From an uncultured Leptotrichia sp. (GTDB lineage Bacteria; Fusobacteriota; Fusobacteriia; Fusobacteriales; Leptotrichiaceae): a stretch of 22,565 bases of DNA. The DNA lies in NCBI GenBank assembly GCA_938017765.1, contig CALIJH010000011.1, positions 1-22,565 of the forward strand. Reading direction: 5' to 3'. A model generated the notes under the pieces. It saw only the letters and a list, made by a program, of their open reading frames with translations, was not told the DNA's origin and searched no databases. Of this stretch, positions 22,011-22,565 are shown one piece after another. How positions within the stretch are numbered: position 1 is the stretch's first letter; each line of letters starts with the position of its first letter. Made by a program: the position numbers and the translations under genes.

Positions 22011-22565
22011 ATGAAAGAAAAGACTTATTATGAAAATGGAAATGTAAAAACTGAATATGAAAAAAATAACAATGAGCAATTTGAAGGGCTATATAAAGAA
22101 TACTATGAAAGTGGTAAGATTTTTAAAGAGATTAACTTTATTAATGCTAAAGAAAATGGACAAGAAAAAATTTATTATGAAGATGGAAAAATTTTAAGGA
22201 TTATAAACTTAAAAAATGGCAAGGAGAATGGTGATGTAATTGACTATTATCCTAATGGTAGAATAAAAAATAAAGCACATTTTATTGATGGAGAATTAAA
22301 TGGAGAAGTTATTAGTTATTCTGAAAATGGAAATATTATAGAAAAAGTTTTTATGAAAGGCAAATTGCTTAATGGCGATGCTTTTGCATATTATCCTAGT
22401 GGAAAACTTAAGGAGAAAGATTCTTTTAAGAATGGGAAAAGAGAAGGAGAAGCCATAATTTATTATGAAAATGGAAATGTAAAACAAAAGTCTACTTTTA
22501 AAAATGATAAGAGAGAAGGAGATTTATTTATCTATTATCCAAGTGGAAAGCTTTTACAAAAAAGA
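22011..22565 (+). CDS. YwqK-family MORN-like repeat protein (3' partial)
   Basis: An open frame of 185 codons from ATG 22011 runs off the right edge without a stop. After residue 1 the protein is built of tandem repeats of about 24 residues with the pattern YY-x-(N/S)G-x-(I/V/L)-K...F-x-NGK-x-(E/N)G. Seven copies are seen and an eighth begins (PSGKLLQKR). This matches MORN-variant repeats of proteins annotated as YwqK-family antitoxins, which are abundant in Fusobacteriota. The repeats fold as a beta-hairpin array, a likely binding surface. No signal peptide is present. Whether it is an antitoxin is unknown: no toxin lies upstream, and any partner would be beyond the edge. The SD (AGAGAAG) is weak. 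Confidence 0.8.
   Translation, partial: MKEKTYYENGNVKTEYEKNNNEQFEGLYKEYYESGKIFKEINFINAKENGQEKIYYEDGKILRIINLKNGKENGDVIDYYPNGRIKNKAHFIDGELNGEVISYSENGNIIEKVFMKGKLLNGDAFAYYPSGKLKEKDSFKNGKREGEAIIYYENGNVKQKSTFKNDKREGDLFIYYPSGKLLQKR

Noticed and set aside
1..22565. CRISPR array, tRNA, rRNA, integrated phage or full insertion sequence
   Set aside because: No regularly spaced repeats, cloverleaf-like GC-rich segments, rRNA motifs, phage structural genes or transposase frames were seen on either strand.

Overview
The window is strongly AT-rich (around 30% G+C by eye), with short purine-rich Shine-Dalgarno (SD) sites, several TTG starts and heavy AAA/GAA/ATA codon use. The protein set points to Fusobacteriota, most likely Leptotrichia or a close relative. 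This is an inference from base composition, an L27 precursor with a cleavable N-terminus next to its protease, the dprA-topA-xer order, and a YwqK-type repeat protein. No database search was possible. It is almost entirely chromosomal housekeeping sequence, with no rRNA, tRNA, CRISPR, phage or complete insertion sequence.

Layout. 1-2170: the end of an unrecognised gene, trmB (tRNA m7G46), then rplU (L21)-prp-rpmA (L27) behind a near-consensus promoter and a structured leader, closed by a terminator. 2200-4580: asnS, whose SD and start codon are bridged by a hairpin, then an exported TPR protein. 4750-11811, all on +: dprA, topA, a Xer-type tyrosine recombinase, yqeH, a small pseudopilin-like membrane protein and a YycJ/WalJ-type metallo-beta-lactamase-fold hydrolase. 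11838-14579: three tandem 13-bp repeats, ychF with a strong terminator, then mscS overlapping a glyoxalase-II-like hydrolase. 14621-18392: a duplicated 31-32 bp sequence ahead of a family 1 glycosidase (probably phospho-beta-glucosidase), then dtd, an NlpC/P60 lipoprotein and metA, dtd and the lipoprotein each with a likely promoter. 18397-18566: a 170-nt near-palindromic element (MITE-like and/or bidirectional terminator) between convergent genes. 18582-21708, on -: rlmN overlapping a class A penicillin-binding protein. 22011 to the end: a YwqK/MORN-like repeat protein running off the window.

Functionally the region serves translation (L21, L27 and its maturation protease, AsnRS, TrmB, RlmN, Dtd, YqeH, YchF), DNA topology and uptake (TopA, DprA, Xer), the cell envelope (PBP, NlpC/P60, MscS, exported TPR protein) and some metabolism (MetA, GH1). 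I found no convincing new multi-gene system. The items most worth a second look are the asnS initiation hairpin, the 170-nt inverted-repeat element, the L21 leader with the Prp/L27 pair, the repeats upstream of ychF and the GH1 gene, and the repeat protein at the right edge.
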